A DNA stretch of 64,000 nucleotides from Gonatopus flavifemur. Its lineage: Eukaryota; Arthropoda; Insecta; Hymenoptera; Dryinidae. Positions 12,311 through 22,870 of the stretch are shown piece by piece. The translations under genes and the position numbers were made by a program. Position 1 is the first letter of the stretch. Each line of letters begins with the position of its first letter. Location: contig JAFFJZ010000003.1 of NCBI GenBank assembly GCA_018340375.1, forward strand, positions 16,120,001 through 16,184,000, in the 5' to 3' direction. Under the pieces are notes generated by a model. It did not search any database, was not told where the DNA came from, and saw only the letters and a list, made by a program, of their open reading frames with translations.

Positions 12311-14394
12311 CGTGGAAGGAAAGCGGATGAGCTCTTTGATTATAAAAGCAGGCATGCGCGGTTTCATTTGCGATTCCTTTATTCAATTCCTAATATCATT
12401 TCTGTTCATTTCATGCTTTACGAAGGATGATCGAGCGGCGTATGAGCGGAAAAGGTCGAGTTATCTTAATGAAGCTAATCTCGCGAGAGAACAAGTTTGT
12501 TCGAGATTGAAGAATTTTCGGGTGAATAATTGTTGGTAGATGAGCGTATTTTGTTCCAATCTCACTTTTTTCTTGATATTATTTGTAATGTATCCGGTAA
12601 TTCCTCGCATCGTTTGATTGTATTATAATAATTCCACGATTTCTGAATAATTAATGCACGTAATATGCACATTATTGTAGAAGGAGAAAATTGTTGACTT
12701 TATGAAACCACCTGTGGAATGTCTACTGGTTGGGCATCGTAATGAACGGATTACAGTTTTGTAGGAGCCACAGCATTTGTCAATTTTCCCTGATAGTATG
12801 CAACTTCACTTACCTCAGTTGACCTCTCGTAACGATTTATGAATGTCGATTGGTCCATTTATCGGTATTAATACGTATCAACAGTACCATTCGCAAGAGA
12901 GAATCATTGTTTCGAGTCATCATTTCAAGCGAGAAACAATCAATTAAACTACTTCTGTATTCCATACTTCTTACATTCGTACGATGCATTTATTATTCAA
13001 AGTTCTATCATCTTCGTTCGTGATTGTTGTTTGGAATTTCATCCATAAATTGAGATGATAATTCTGTGCAACCTCTTCATCTCATCTATTAATAAAGAAA
13101 ATTAGATTCATGAGAAGGATATTCAATTGGATAAACCGCAATCAATCATTCTCAATAATCTACGAAACGACGTTATCTCCGTAAGACAATATTATCCGCG
13201 TAAGGACATATAAGTTTACCCGGGAAATGCATAAATTAAATCCGTGAGTACGAATTTGATGAGAAAATGATGTACGATAAATTTCAATCATGGGCGTCAA
13301 AGGGATGATAATTTGCACGCTCCTATATAAGTTTATACGCGAGCTTGTGCGAGTGTTGTATGCTTTGGCATTGATGTTATGCATGAAACTCATATTCGGT
13401 CCCCGGTGTCTCAATTTCAGCTTGTATTTGTTTCTTGGGTTCGCCTCAAGAAACGATGGTGGCTGCATTTCGGTTCTATCAAACAGGCTGCAGCATACGG
13501 TGTATGGAACTGAAACGAATGCAAATCAAACCATCCCGGGGTAATCAGATCGAAATGTATTGTATAGCAGATCTATTATATAGCAGTGAGAACCAACTGG
13601 ATGCATACAATACCGTTTAGAAGTTATCAAGAATATTGGATTAGAATGGTAGCAAATGAGATTATATTGTTCGTTTCTGCACGATCAATTTATTCCATCA
13701 CTTTGACCCATTTTTCTCGAGTATGGAAAGTAATTGTGAGTTGAAAAGAATTTCGATCGATGAGACCTTTTTTCCGCGTTTCTACCCTTCCGGTGTGCGA
13801 ATGTACAAGGAAACGGAAAAAATAGGCCGTTCGGAAACGGTTATTGCATTACATGCCTCCAAGCGCGTACAACAATGTACAACCATGGATTGTAGTTACC
13901 ACGCTGCTCCACGGCAAAAACAGGCGTTGCAAAAGTAGTACGGCTTTCTTCGCTAATTTGCGTGAGTTATAATTTTACCGTCGTTACATGCGCAAAGGAC
14001 CGCTTCAATGGGATACCTTGCAGGTTCGTCTACCAACTCTCGTTGATCCTTCGTTTTTCTGTAGAAATGGCAACGAGCATCCTCTTAACGAGTTCGCACT
14101 AAAAGAGATCATGGAAAATAGAGGACTAAAAAATCAACACACACGTCAACTCACTCTTTCTTGCTTTTACTCTTCAAGTAATAAACACGAACACGGAACG
14201 TTAGCGCATACGTGCTTAGTGTACATGCTTAGTATACGTAGCGTTAACAAGCATAGTACGTAAGATGAAAATGCGAGAAAATTAGTCCATTATCATGTCA
14301 GCGATGTTTACGGAGTTTTTAAAATCTTAGAAAAATCTGAAGTTTGAATCGTTTATAGAAACGGAACGAAAATTCGAACTCGCAAAATTTGAAT
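12311..14394. other. Non-coding stretch, no gene seen
   Basis: Frames are short and overlapping (for example 13160-13468 minus against 13290-13544 plus). No transposon end or RNA gene was recognised. Confidence 0.55.
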
Positions 14395-14679
14395 AATCAG
14401 GAAATTCTGAATGACGCCAATGTTGACAACAGGTGCAGTACAGTGCCAGTATCGGGTCTTCAACGCTTGGCCAACACGTACGGGATCAGTACTGGATACA
14501 TAGAGATGCAGTACTATGCCTGTACTGATAAACCAATACTGAGAGCTTAATGCCAACCAGGTACTGATCCAGTACAGGCACTGCACTGATTATAGAAAAG
14601 CGTTATCCAAATGCCAGTACCCTGCCAGTCTTGGAGAGTGCTGGTTCAGTACTGCACCTGTTCTAAATTTCTGGTTGGG
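14395..14679. mobile_element. MITE of the CCCAACCAGAAATTT family, CAGTACTG words
   Basis: Read on the minus strand, the right end is CCCAACCAGAAATTTAG followed by AACAGGTGCAGTACTG, and the left end (AATCAGGAAATTCTG ... AACAGGTGCAGTAC) is its inverted partner. The interior repeats the self-complementary word CCAGTACTGG in many variants (CAGTACTGGATAC, CCTGTACTGATA, CCAATACTGAG, CAGTACCCTGCC). The element at 59675-60038 shares the ends and the internal order GACTGGCAGGGTACTGGCA, so the two are dispersed copies. It has no coding capacity. The dinucleotide next to the left end is TA, but the right flank is GC rather than TA, so the insertion site has decayed. Confidence 0.75.
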
Positions 14680-15230
14680 CGAACTCCTTGGAACTGAAAC
14701 CATGGTACAAAACATGGACCGGAAGACTTTGAGTCTTCAACGGCTCAGTATTTCGTTATTCGATTATCAATTCGTTTCAATAAACAATTCAACCTTCAGC
14801 AACATAAACTAACATAGAAAACTGATCTGAAAAATGTATTTCCTTTGATTAGAGGAGGAATGAATAATTACTAATTTTCGATACGAATTAAAACATAAAT
14901 CCAAATTCACAATATGAATGAATTTTATGCACGAAAGATACCCCTGAATTGACGATTTATTGTTAACAAGACAACTCTGTGTTGCTATAAGAAGAAAAAT
15001 TATTCAGATAATAAAATATCAACAGTATTTTTTCATTGCTAGTTGAATCACGAAACATGTTTTCTGTGTAGAACTTGGATGAAATGAGAGAACAAAACGT
15101 CATCATGAGATCATTGAGGGAACTTGTTCTATCAACAATCAAAATATTGGAATATTTGAAAAATTGTTTATGGAATGTCAATATATTCAACGGATCGATA
15201 TGGTGGTCGTACACCATAACATCACACTTA
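14680..15230. other. AT-rich non-coding stretch, no gene seen
   Basis: Very AT-rich with short frames on both strands. A bantam-like seed at 15106 was considered and rejected. Confidence 0.5.
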
Positions 15231-15461
15231 TTAGTACACAGAATCCGAATCGAAAGTTAGCACGAATACACCAGCCAAGTTCTTGTCGGCACATCGGCAG
15301 ACGGTTTCCAACATAGGGCAACCACTAACATAGCCGCGTGGTATTAAGTCATTACGTTCGGGCCCGAACCTAATAATACCCTTCGTTTCGCTTCGAGTGA
15401 GCGAAGTGAGCGAGGTCCCATCCATCCGTCCAACCATCTTCTGCAACATGACGTACTGCAT
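15231..15461 (-). other. Weak coding candidate in a GC-richer island
   Basis: A 76-codon minus-strand frame starts MQYVMLQKMVGRMDG and ends LTFDSDSVY. It sits in DNA that is richer in G+C by eye (15290-15440) than its surroundings and includes a small hairpin-like CpG-rich stretch (TTCGCTTCGAGTGAGCGAAG). The peptide has a reasonable amino-acid mix but no domain I recognise. There are CAG trinucleotides just upstream that could serve as splice acceptors. A conserved non-coding element is equally possible. Confidence 0.15.
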
Positions 15462-16559
15462 CCTCTTTCCTGCACGCAGAGGTTCTCAAACTTCTATTGT
15501 TCATCCACTGTTTACTCAATCCGTAACTTCCTATTATTGGATTAGCGAATGCATCAGAAACGTAATGCTAGATGAAAACTGTTAATATAACTTTGAATAC
15601 GAGCAATTGTTTTTTGTCGAAGTCTGGAAAATATAACTCTGCCAGTTCCAGGCGGTTTATCACGACATTTGATTCTTCTTATTCATCTGTATTCATAATT
15701 ATCCGTTATTTTCCAACATTCCTCGAAGCAGCTGCGGAGGCAGCTAGTTAACTGATGTGGACAATCTTTTAAGTAAACAAGAATACTTAAATGAACATTT
15801 ATACTTCCATGTTGTCCTCTATCGCGTCTCAAACACACGGTTCTCGTCGATTATATGCTAATTACAACGCCAAACCAGTCAGCTCCGCGTACAAGGCCGT
15901 TCAATAAACTTATCGGATCATGATCACGTGAGTTTTCGAGTTGTCTTGGCGGCATCGTTCATTAAAGGACAGATTAATCTCTCGAGTAACTATCTTCTTT
16001 TTTCCCTTGGAACCTCAATTTTAATACATTCGTCCGTTAAATGAGGATATTGAGGGGGAGTTGGAAGAAAATTAGGAAATTATTATCGTTTTATTGATGA
16101 ATAATTCGTCGCATGAAAATTGCGGTGGTTGTTTTGGTATTCTTTTTTTCGATACTTTCCAATCACTCATCATCGTGATTGAGGAAATCGTTAACTCGAA
16201 TTTTCAAACCTTCCGCATGAGGGATCGTATGAAAAAAATGTATCTCTCAGAATTCACATTAATCACATTGATACCAGGAACCGCATGTCGCAAGGTTTAT
16301 AAGAAATCTCTCATTGTTACAAGATGAAAGCACTTTTTGACTAACGTTCCCATGTACACGGAATTGGATTCTCTCGAAGCGTAGTGTCTGGAGTATTGAA
16401 CTTTTAAGGAACTATTCAATGTTTTTGACGCTTCCGAAGAAATTCTTTCCAACTTTTCCCAGTTCGAAATGGAGAAAATAAAAAGAGAGAGAAGCAAAGA
16501 ATTCTCTTTTCGAGAAAATTGAATTGGAAGATTCTCAACTGCTCTTGGACGATAAAAGT
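15462..16559. other. Non-coding stretch, no gene seen
   Basis: The longest open frame of the window (169 codons, minus strand, 16297-16806) begins in the block to the right and runs into this one. It shows no domain, is rich in Ser, Leu and Ile as random AT-rich frames are, and is overlapped by frames on the opposite strand. Confidence 0.45.
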
Positions 16560-16756
16560 TGGTTATTCCAGATAAAGTGGACAATGCGATACTCGCGATT
16601 TGTAATCCGTGTATTACACGTTGGGGTATCGAGGAGCCGATACCCGTACAGGAAGTCGTACAAGGAACGTCGATACAAGAAGCGATACGGAGGAGCGAGG
16701 TGATTTCGTTATCCACGGGATCATTTATTATAATCAACAATTTGATTGTATGATAT
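16560..16756. other. Island with hairpin and overlapping frames
   Basis: This short segment has higher G+C than its flanks, a clear 8-base hairpin (GGGTATCG at about 16624 pairing with CGATACCC at about 16639) and repeated CGATAC / GTACA words. A 64-codon plus-strand frame lies in it (IPDKVDNAILAICNPCI near its start), preceded by TTATTCCAG, which resembles a splice acceptor, while a minus-strand frame covers the same bases. It could be part of an exon or a conserved regulatory element. Read on the minus strand, the AATAAA at 16724-16729 could instead be a polyadenylation signal for the exon candidate at 16987-17338. Confidence 0.2.
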
Positions 16757-16986
16757 ATTAACGATGAAGTTGACGGACGTTGGACTTGTTTGTTTTGTAC
16801 GAACATGATATGGCCACTTGTTTATACAAATATATATACAGATACCGTACGCGAGTAATGATAACAGTGTAATTAATATATAGCATTTCGGCGAATACAC
16901 GCGTGGATGCGATGTTCTCACATATACATATGCAGATACGCATGAACGCACGCCCACCGCGTCGTGAATACAATATGTATAAATCG

Positions 16987-17338
16987 TCATGAATTTTGAG
17001 AGGCTGCAATTTCGTATTCAATTGCATTTTCGTACTGGCTATGCGAGTCGCTCGGTCTGTGTCGGGTCCCCTTCTTCCCTGGGCCGACAGCTTTGCCATT
17101 CGTTCTGATTGTAGGTTCGGGTGACTCAGCCTCTGGCAGTACCACAGCGAAAGAGCTGTACGTGCGACGTGTATACGTGTCCCGAGGCCATGAACGTTTC
17201 TGCAGAGGTGCTGATTGGACCACGTTCTCTTTCTCAACGTCATCGACCTCCCTTCGATATTCGATCGTGTATAGGTACACTAGTTCCGGATGTCGTTCAT
17301 ACTTCTTGACCATGTCACTCCTCTGACTCGGACAGCCC
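16987..17338 (-). CDS. Candidate terminal exon, function unknown
   Basis: On the minus strand a frame of 116 codons runs from a plausible splice acceptor (TTTCGCAG, AG at 17340-17339) to a TGA at 16989-16987. An in-frame ATG also occurs upstream at 17358. The encoded peptide is hydrophilic, with acidic and basic patches (YTIEYRREVDDVEKENVV, then KRSWPRDTYTRRTYSS, then PEAESPEP) and no hydrophobic segment, as in a cytoplasmic tail or linker. G+C is clearly higher than in the flanks by eye, and many third positions are G or C. An AATAAA on the minus strand lies about 260 bases downstream (16724-16729). Against it: frames are open on the other strand too (17093-17326, 17121-17309), the length is within chance range for 64 kb, and no family was recognised. 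Confidence 0.25.
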
Positions 17339-19230
17339 CTGCGAAAGCTTGAAATCAATTACGTAATAGGGTCGACGAAATGAACGTTAATACCTCTTCT
17401 ACCTGAAAAGTCACCGATACACAGAGACGAATTTTCATAAATTTTCATCAGAATAAGGGTTGTACAAATGAGAAAGAATAATTCTGTGAGATTTTTCGTC
17501 CAGTCTCATCCTTTGTTTGTGTAGAAGATGGCATGTAAATACAGCATGGTGTTATGTACACAAATATTACATCAAGACTCGCGGTAGCGTCTCCACAAGT
17601 ACATTCAAGTACATATGTATATATTCATATATACATTTTCTGTAAACTGATAATCGATTAAACTGATCAAATAACAAACAAATATATCTGTCATACATTC
17701 AACAGCTGTTACAAAAATTGTTGATGCAAAGAATATAAATTCGTAGATAAAATTGAAGTGTTTTTTGTTACGATTATAATATTTATTTTGACCAACTTGT
17801 TGGGTTTATAATTAAGAATATTGAAAAAGTTCATAGGGTTCATAGGTCAGAATATAATCCCTTATCGATCTTACATTATCTATGTAATTACTGCAAGAAG
17901 GCAATTAGCTCAATTATACGCGCTTCCATAATTAATACCTACATGGCAGCTGATGGATCGAACAGATAGGTTTCCCGAACTTCTGGTCATATAGTTACTC
18001 ACCGTAGTGATGTATCTCCCTTACCGATACGACCAATCTTTGATTACAAAGGGCGTTCCGCCACTGTACATAGGTGGTCCAAGAGGATTTTACTGGCTAC
18101 CTGTGACATTGAAAATATTCAATAGCTAGAAGTAATTACAAGCTTACCGACGCAAATGGTACATAACTCTTGGAGAAAAATCATTTTAATTAGATGAAAT
18201 CAAGTTGATCCAACAAGTCATTACGTGTTTCTAAAATAGATAATCGAAACCTCAAACGGCTTCTTCGATTTTTCGATCCATAGCTTCCCGTATAAAACTA
18301 TTTATAAACATTCCAATTTATTTCTATCAGTTTTATAGATTTATTTATCATTCGTTCACGTTTAATGTGATCGAACACTCGAGAAACCTTTTTCTCATGT
18401 TATAATAAATATTCTACCTTTTGAATTACCGGCATGTCCTAATTAGAAATGAATATATTCATTTGCTACAAGAAAGCAGTTCCAATAAGATAAAATCGAG
18501 TCTGTAACGATCGCTCCGAGTCATCAACATTTGCCAAGTCTCTCCGTTCAAAGATACCGAAATTATTCTAAATAGTTTTATCGATCTCCGTTTGGAGAAA
18601 ATACATTCGAAACATCCACCTTCATATGTTTCCTCATTTACTGTTGTGTATCGATCTTTGTTCGACTCTCAGGAGGGAATCAAAAATATTGTATGATATT
18701 TTCTTATTTCCATTTTGAATTGAAATTACATTATTTTAATAGAAATTGCGGTTATTTGTAATTGCAATCTCATTTTCGTAAGATGCTATAGAAAAAAATA
18801 GAATTTTGTTCGACAAATTATCGATAGCATTGTGTAGAATTTATCTCTTCGGAATCGGTTCGTGTCGTAGATTTGAAAATAACAATTTCACAATCATACC
18901 TCGAGCATGAAATATTTCATTAATTAACCTACATTCTTGAAGATTGAGATCCATTGACTTAATAGAGTCATTTAAAATCTCAGAAACAAACTTTCGACCA
19001 GATTGGTATATGGAACAGGTGCAAGTTCAGGAATTGCGACTCAGGAGCCTGTCTTTCTGATAGAGTCATTACTGAGCAGGTGAGTTCCTATATAGCGTCG
19101 TTTCGACAACGATGATCTCAACAACACACGATCAGACAACACAAGAGTATAATTTCTGGCCCACACCGGAGCGTTGTGAAGATATAGCATACCTACGCGC
19201 TTGTAGGATACACCTGCACTCGCTTGCTTT
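17339..19230. other. Non-coding stretch, no gene seen
   Basis: AT-rich throughout with no frame above about 60 codons between 17360 and 19040. No repeats or transposon ends found. The segment 17600-17650 is a run of TATATT/ATACAT. Confidence 0.55.

Positions 19231-19271
<41 letters not shown>
19231..19271. repeat. (CTTG)n microsatellite
   Basis: About ten uninterrupted CTTG tetranucleotides, with an imperfect CTTG-rich lead-in from about 19221. The minus-strand frame through it reads as a SKQA peptide repeat, which is an artefact of the array and not evidence of a gene. Confidence 0.95.
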
Positions 19272-20253
19272 CCAGGATAACCGAGCAGGTAGATAATCAG
19301 CCTCTCTCGCGGCTCCGCCTAACAAGTTTAACCGAAACCAGCGATGTATCGTCGTTATATGTCAAGGTATTCACATTCAAAAAGAAAATATCTCACGGCG
19401 TTGCCAAGATATGCGTAAACTTCACGCTAGCTATTACAATAATTGTGAAAAAAATGCCAAGATCGAGACAAGTAAGTACTTAACTCTGTACCTTGTTATT
19501 GAAATTTACAGCCTTGAAAGTAACAACAAATAAATCCCTAATGACTGTAATTTTTTTTTATTCAAACTTTGGGATTTCTCGGTGTTGGTAGTTCGGCTGG
19601 AGAGTGTTTTACATACTTGTTTCGGGAGAAGGAATAAATTTCTCACCAAGCTATACTTTGGATGGTAATTTTTTCACAATTCTGGGGATGTAAATCATCG
19701 GATGGAGTGTGAATTAAAAATCATCAAGGTTTTGTTTGTTGTGAAAATTTCATTCAATTCACAAGTGATGTGAACAGGTGACCTGTTAGAATCGAATGAT
19801 TTTCTTATTCTAAGCCTTTTGGACAGGTTTGGATTTCGCCTGGAAAATTAAAAAAAAAAGTCAGTAACCACTACATTTGTTCAAGTTTCTAAAATAGTAT
19901 ATTTCAGCATTCCGACGTTAGATGATCCTGCATTTTGATATAAATGAAGTATCGATATCTGTGTATTCATTCAAAAACAGATGATCATCTTGTTTTTTTG
20001 ACTTCCCATCGTCAGGTGTGTAACAAACGCACCGTCATGGTCGGCTATCATCGACTTTGGGGAAGAATGGTTTTGTTTTTATCTAACATGACACGCTGAT
20101 GATAGAACCAACAAACTCACAGGTAGGTAAATAGGGTATTCAATTCTAATTCTTTTTGTCAATTTTTTTTTCATATTTCTTAAAAGTTGTGGAATTGCAT
20201 CTTTTTGAAGACCAAAAATCAAAAATTCAACTCGATCTGGGAATCTTTACAAA
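19272..20253. other. Non-coding stretch, no gene seen
   Basis: AT-rich, with homopolymer runs at about 19550 and 19850. No gene, RNA or clear transposon end. Confidence 0.5.
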
Positions 20254-20528
20254 CACTAACAGGAAAACGACCTGGTTGGAGCATTTGTGGGCGCAAAAAC
20301 TCGAAATCTGGTTCGATTCACCAGAAAATGTGATTTTGATGTTCAGAAAAAGTGATTGAAGCAAAAATTAACTACATTCTTCAGGTTAGAAAAATCAGAT
20401 TCCTTTCTCGGTGTGATAACCAGAGTATGTACTTAATTTTGACTTGAAATACTTTTTCTGGTGAATCAAACCAGATTTCAAGTTATTGCGACCACGAATG
20501 TTTCAACCAGATCGTTTTTCTGTCAGTG
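20254..20528. mobile_element. Hairpin MITE with CACTRACAG ends
   Basis: Two arms of about 79 bases (20254-20332 and 20450-20528) are inverted copies of each other with roughly a dozen mismatches by my alignment. The ends read CACTAACAGGAAAACGA and, from the other side, CACTGACAGAAAAACGA. Within each arm is the small self-complementary block CTGGTTCGATTCACCAG (TTTGATTC in the other arm). The dinucleotide AA lies on both sides, so the target duplication may be AA rather than the TA of related elements. No coding capacity. The CACTG end groups it with the other hairpin MITEs in this window. Confidence 0.8.
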
Positions 20529-21117
20529 AAGCAACCCATGCACGAACCTTTGGGATCCAACAATGTTGACAATAACATCGTTAATACATTCGATAGATAG
20601 TGAGCTCCTAAAAGACATTGTTAATTTGTATCTTGAGTAGAAATGTCTGTGGTTAGAATCGGTATTCTCCGAATAATACGGATTTTATCGAAGGAGAAAG
20701 GATATGAAACTCAGGGCAAATCAGATATTATGGAAAACGAGGAGAAAGTGACGGCAGTGAAAGCCTGAAAATTCTACCCTGTTACAAATGATATATAATT
20801 CTATATGAAATTCAATGATATTCAATCAGGAACCTCACCATTCGTAATTGGATTGAATAGAATATTTCTACCTGGGTAGCATTTTGCTTCCAAATATCTG
20901 AGTCACAAGGTGAATCTCGATAATCCACATTTAGAATGTACGACAGTAATAATTGATGTAAATGATACCCATATGATAATTATTCTTCAATTGAAAAATC
21001 CATAGAAAATCTGTGTGAACTTTTTATTCCATAGAAATGAGAATGATAAGGCTAAAAACGAGAGAAAAATTTGTCAATTATTTGCCAATGATAGTCTCCC
21101 ATGTGTAAATGGAAACA
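20529..21117. other. Non-coding stretch, no gene seen
   Basis: AT-rich, no convincing frame and no repeat recognised. Confidence 0.5.
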
Positions 21118-21720
21118 CGGGCCGCTACTGGCTTACTACTGTTGCCGGAGGTGCCAGTACTGGCAAATCTTAAGCGACCATTATGGGGCCAGTTGGATTG
21201 CCAGTACTGGCAAAAGAGTTGGAATGATAACACTATGTTACATAAGGGCCAGTATAAAATTTACCACCACGGCGGTAACGATATTTGATGTAAGCCTGCT
21301 ATGATGAAACTCTGCACGGAACAAAATAAATAGTTGCAGCAACTACTTGAATAGTCGATTTTCGACCATCTACTTGAGTAGTTGCTGCAGCTACTCAGTA
21401 GTCAGGACAAGTAACTCGATAGTTGTACTAACTAACGTAAATACCTGAGGTATTTCGTATTAGTTGAGACAGCTAACGTGTTACTTGTCCTGATTACTAA
21501 GTAGCTGCAGCAACTACTCAAGTAGATGGTCGAAAATCGACTATTTAAGTAGTTGCTGCAACTATTCTTTTTTTTCCGTGTGGCATTGCAACAGGATCAG
21601 GAACAGTTGTTTTGCCAGAGCTGGATGAGAAATGACAAGGAGTCGGAATTATGACATTCCATGTAGAAATTCAAATCCGACCCAGTACTAGCACAGTACC
21701 GGTAACCGGAGTTACCAGAA
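21118..21720. repeat. CCAGTACTGGC word repeat, split by a hairpin MITE
   Basis: Left of the MITE at 21315-21580 the sequence repeats GCCAGTACTGGCAAA and GGCCAGT words (about 21118-21262). Right of it come CCAGAGCTGG, CCCAGTACTAGCACAGTACCGGTAACCGG and related words (about 21610-21715). These are the same self-complementary words that fill the CCCAACCAGAAATTT family at 14.4 and 59.7 kb. The simplest reading is one older element of that general kind, now interrupted by a younger insertion. Its outer ends could not be fixed. Confidence 0.5.
21315..21580. mobile_element. Hairpin MITE with CACGGAA ends and AGTAGTTGCTGCAGCTACT words
   Basis: The arms 21315-21415 and 21480-21580 are inverted copies about 101 bases long with only about seven differences. 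Each arm is itself composed of overlapping palindromic words: TAGTTGCAGCAACTA, AGTCGATTTTCGACC and AGTAGTTGCTGCAGCTACT, so it can fold at two scales. The centre repeats TTAGTTGTACTAACTAACG-like words. The flanking dinucleotide is TG on both sides. The close match of the arms suggests a recent insertion, into the CCAGTACTGG-rich host sequence. No coding capacity. Confidence 0.9.
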
Positions 21721-21845
21721 GTGATCATATTTCGAGGAAAAAAAGACACATTAAATTTGAACTTTGAAAATTTGCATGATTCATTGTTCTCATCATCGTC
21801 ATCGAAGAAAGGCACTTTGGAAGTAACTTCTTGAAAGTTCACTGA

Positions 21846-21910
21846 GTGAGGAGTGAACCCGGGTCCTGCGAGTGAGGAACTGAGTCTCTATCACATCAGC
21901 CGATCTCCGA
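21846..21910 (-). pseudogene. tRNA-like segment, probable tRNA-derived SINE head or tRNA relic
   Basis: On the minus strand the segment has an A-box-like block (ATCGGCTGATGTGA, 21904-21891) followed about 30 bases later by a B-box-like block (GGGTTCACTCC, 21860-21850), with GACCC in front as in many tRNA T arms. The anticodon stem does not pair and the acceptor ends do not match, so this is not a functional tRNA. The tract TTCCT...GGGTTC...CCT.ACTC resembles the tRNA-like segment at 44553-44638, which suggests a common dispersed source. No poly(A) tail or SINE body could be defined. Confidence 0.45.
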
Positions 21911-21960
21911 GTTGACGACGAATCACTCAAATGAGGCCGTTGAAGTCATACAATTCACCA

Positions 21961-22560
21961 TAGATTCCGTAGTGGAATAAAGTCCAACCAATGCTGGCAC
22001 ATTGTTGTCTTTCGAACATAATGATCGATGATACCAACTTTGGCCGAATACTGACGCGACTTTGGCTCACTACAACAGCCAAGTTGCTAAGATCGTGAGT
22101 TTAATATCATTCGACCACCGATTCCATAGTCAGTCAGAGTCCTACCAATACTGACACATTGCCATCTTTCGAACATATTGAATGATCATAACAACTCTGG
22201 CTCAATGCTGGCGCGATTTCGGCTCCCTACAACAACCAAATTGATTTTAACGTTAGTCGACTACCAATTTCGTAATCAGTCAGAGTCCTACCAATACTGA
22301 CACATTGCCGTCTTTCAAACATATTGAATGATCATAACAACTCTGGACTAATGCTGGCTCACTACAACAACTGAATTGCCAAGATCGTAATCCTAACGTC
22401 AGTTGACTACCGATGCCATAGTCAGTCAGAGTCTTATCAATATTGGCACATTCTCATCTATCGAACATATTGAATGCTAATACTAACCCTGGCTCAATAC
22501 TGGCGCAGTATTGTCTCATCAAAGTAACCGTGTTATTGGAAAGATCAGTGGAATCCTTAT
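21961..22560. repeat. Tandem array, about 146-base unit, four copies
   Basis: The landmark CAGTCAGAGTCCTACCAA recurs at 22131, 22277 and 22423 (146 bases apart each time), and a diverged copy (AAAGTCCAACCAATGCTGG) aligns 157 bases before the first. Each unit contains the same ordered phrases: ACTGACACATTGCC, CTTTCGAACATATTGAATGATC, AACTCTGGCTCAATGCTGGCGC, CTACAACAAC and GTCGACTACCGAT. Copies two and three are most alike, copies one and four more diverged, as in an array growing by unequal exchange in its middle. A possible fifth, badly decayed unit follows at about 22565-22670. There is no frame through the array, and the units abut, so it is not a CRISPR. Confidence 0.85.
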
Positions 22561-22870
22561 TCACTATCTATTCCGTATTAGAACAACGTTGCATCGATAT
22601 TGTCGTCGTATCGTCATTTTCTCGCATTTCACCATACAACCGACCCTGATTCGGTACTGACGCGACTCCGTTCCTGTACGGTCTGGGTATTCTCCAAACA
22701 GTATCGATTCGATACTGGCTCAAGACCGTCTGATCACGTAAGCCAGTACCGTCTGAAATCCGGCGAACTTTTGGCGCGAGTTGGAAATCGGTAATGATTC
22801 TGAATAGATACAGTTGTTTCTGCCGAAGTGTGGCAAATACAACTTTGCCAGTACCGCGCCATCCGTCAAC
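22561..22870. repeat. Decayed repeat continuing the tandem array (TACTGGC words)
   Basis: GATTCGGTACTGACGCGACT, GATACTGGCTCAAGACC, AAGCCAGTACCGTC and TGGCAAATACAACTTTGCCA continue the vocabulary of the array without a clear period. The last phrase, CGAAGTGTGGCAAATACAAC, has a weaker match at about 15618-15640 (CGAAGTCTGGAAAATATAAC), so pieces of this repeat may be dispersed. Confidence 0.45.

Noticed and set aside
11728..12367. Overlapping frames at 11728-12138 minus, 12045-12308 plus and 12128-12367 minus as genes
   Set aside because: Open frames on both strands at once point to composition rather than coding. Kept only as a low-confidence island.
15106..15120. TGAGATCATT, matching the start of the microRNA bantam
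   Set aside because: Identity stops after the seed region and no precursor hairpin surrounds it.
16297..16806. Longest open frame of the window, 169 codons on the minus strand
   Set aside because: It has no recognisable domain, its composition is typical of AT-rich chance frames, and frames on the opposite strand overlap it. One frame of this length is not surprising in six frames of 64 kb.
19041..19325. Frame encoding an SKQA repeat peptide
   Set aside because: The peptide repeat is just the translation of the CTTG microsatellite.
21961..22560. CRISPR array
   Set aside because: The repeated unit is about 146 bases with no unique spacers, and the genome context is eukaryotic. It is an ordinary tandem repeat.
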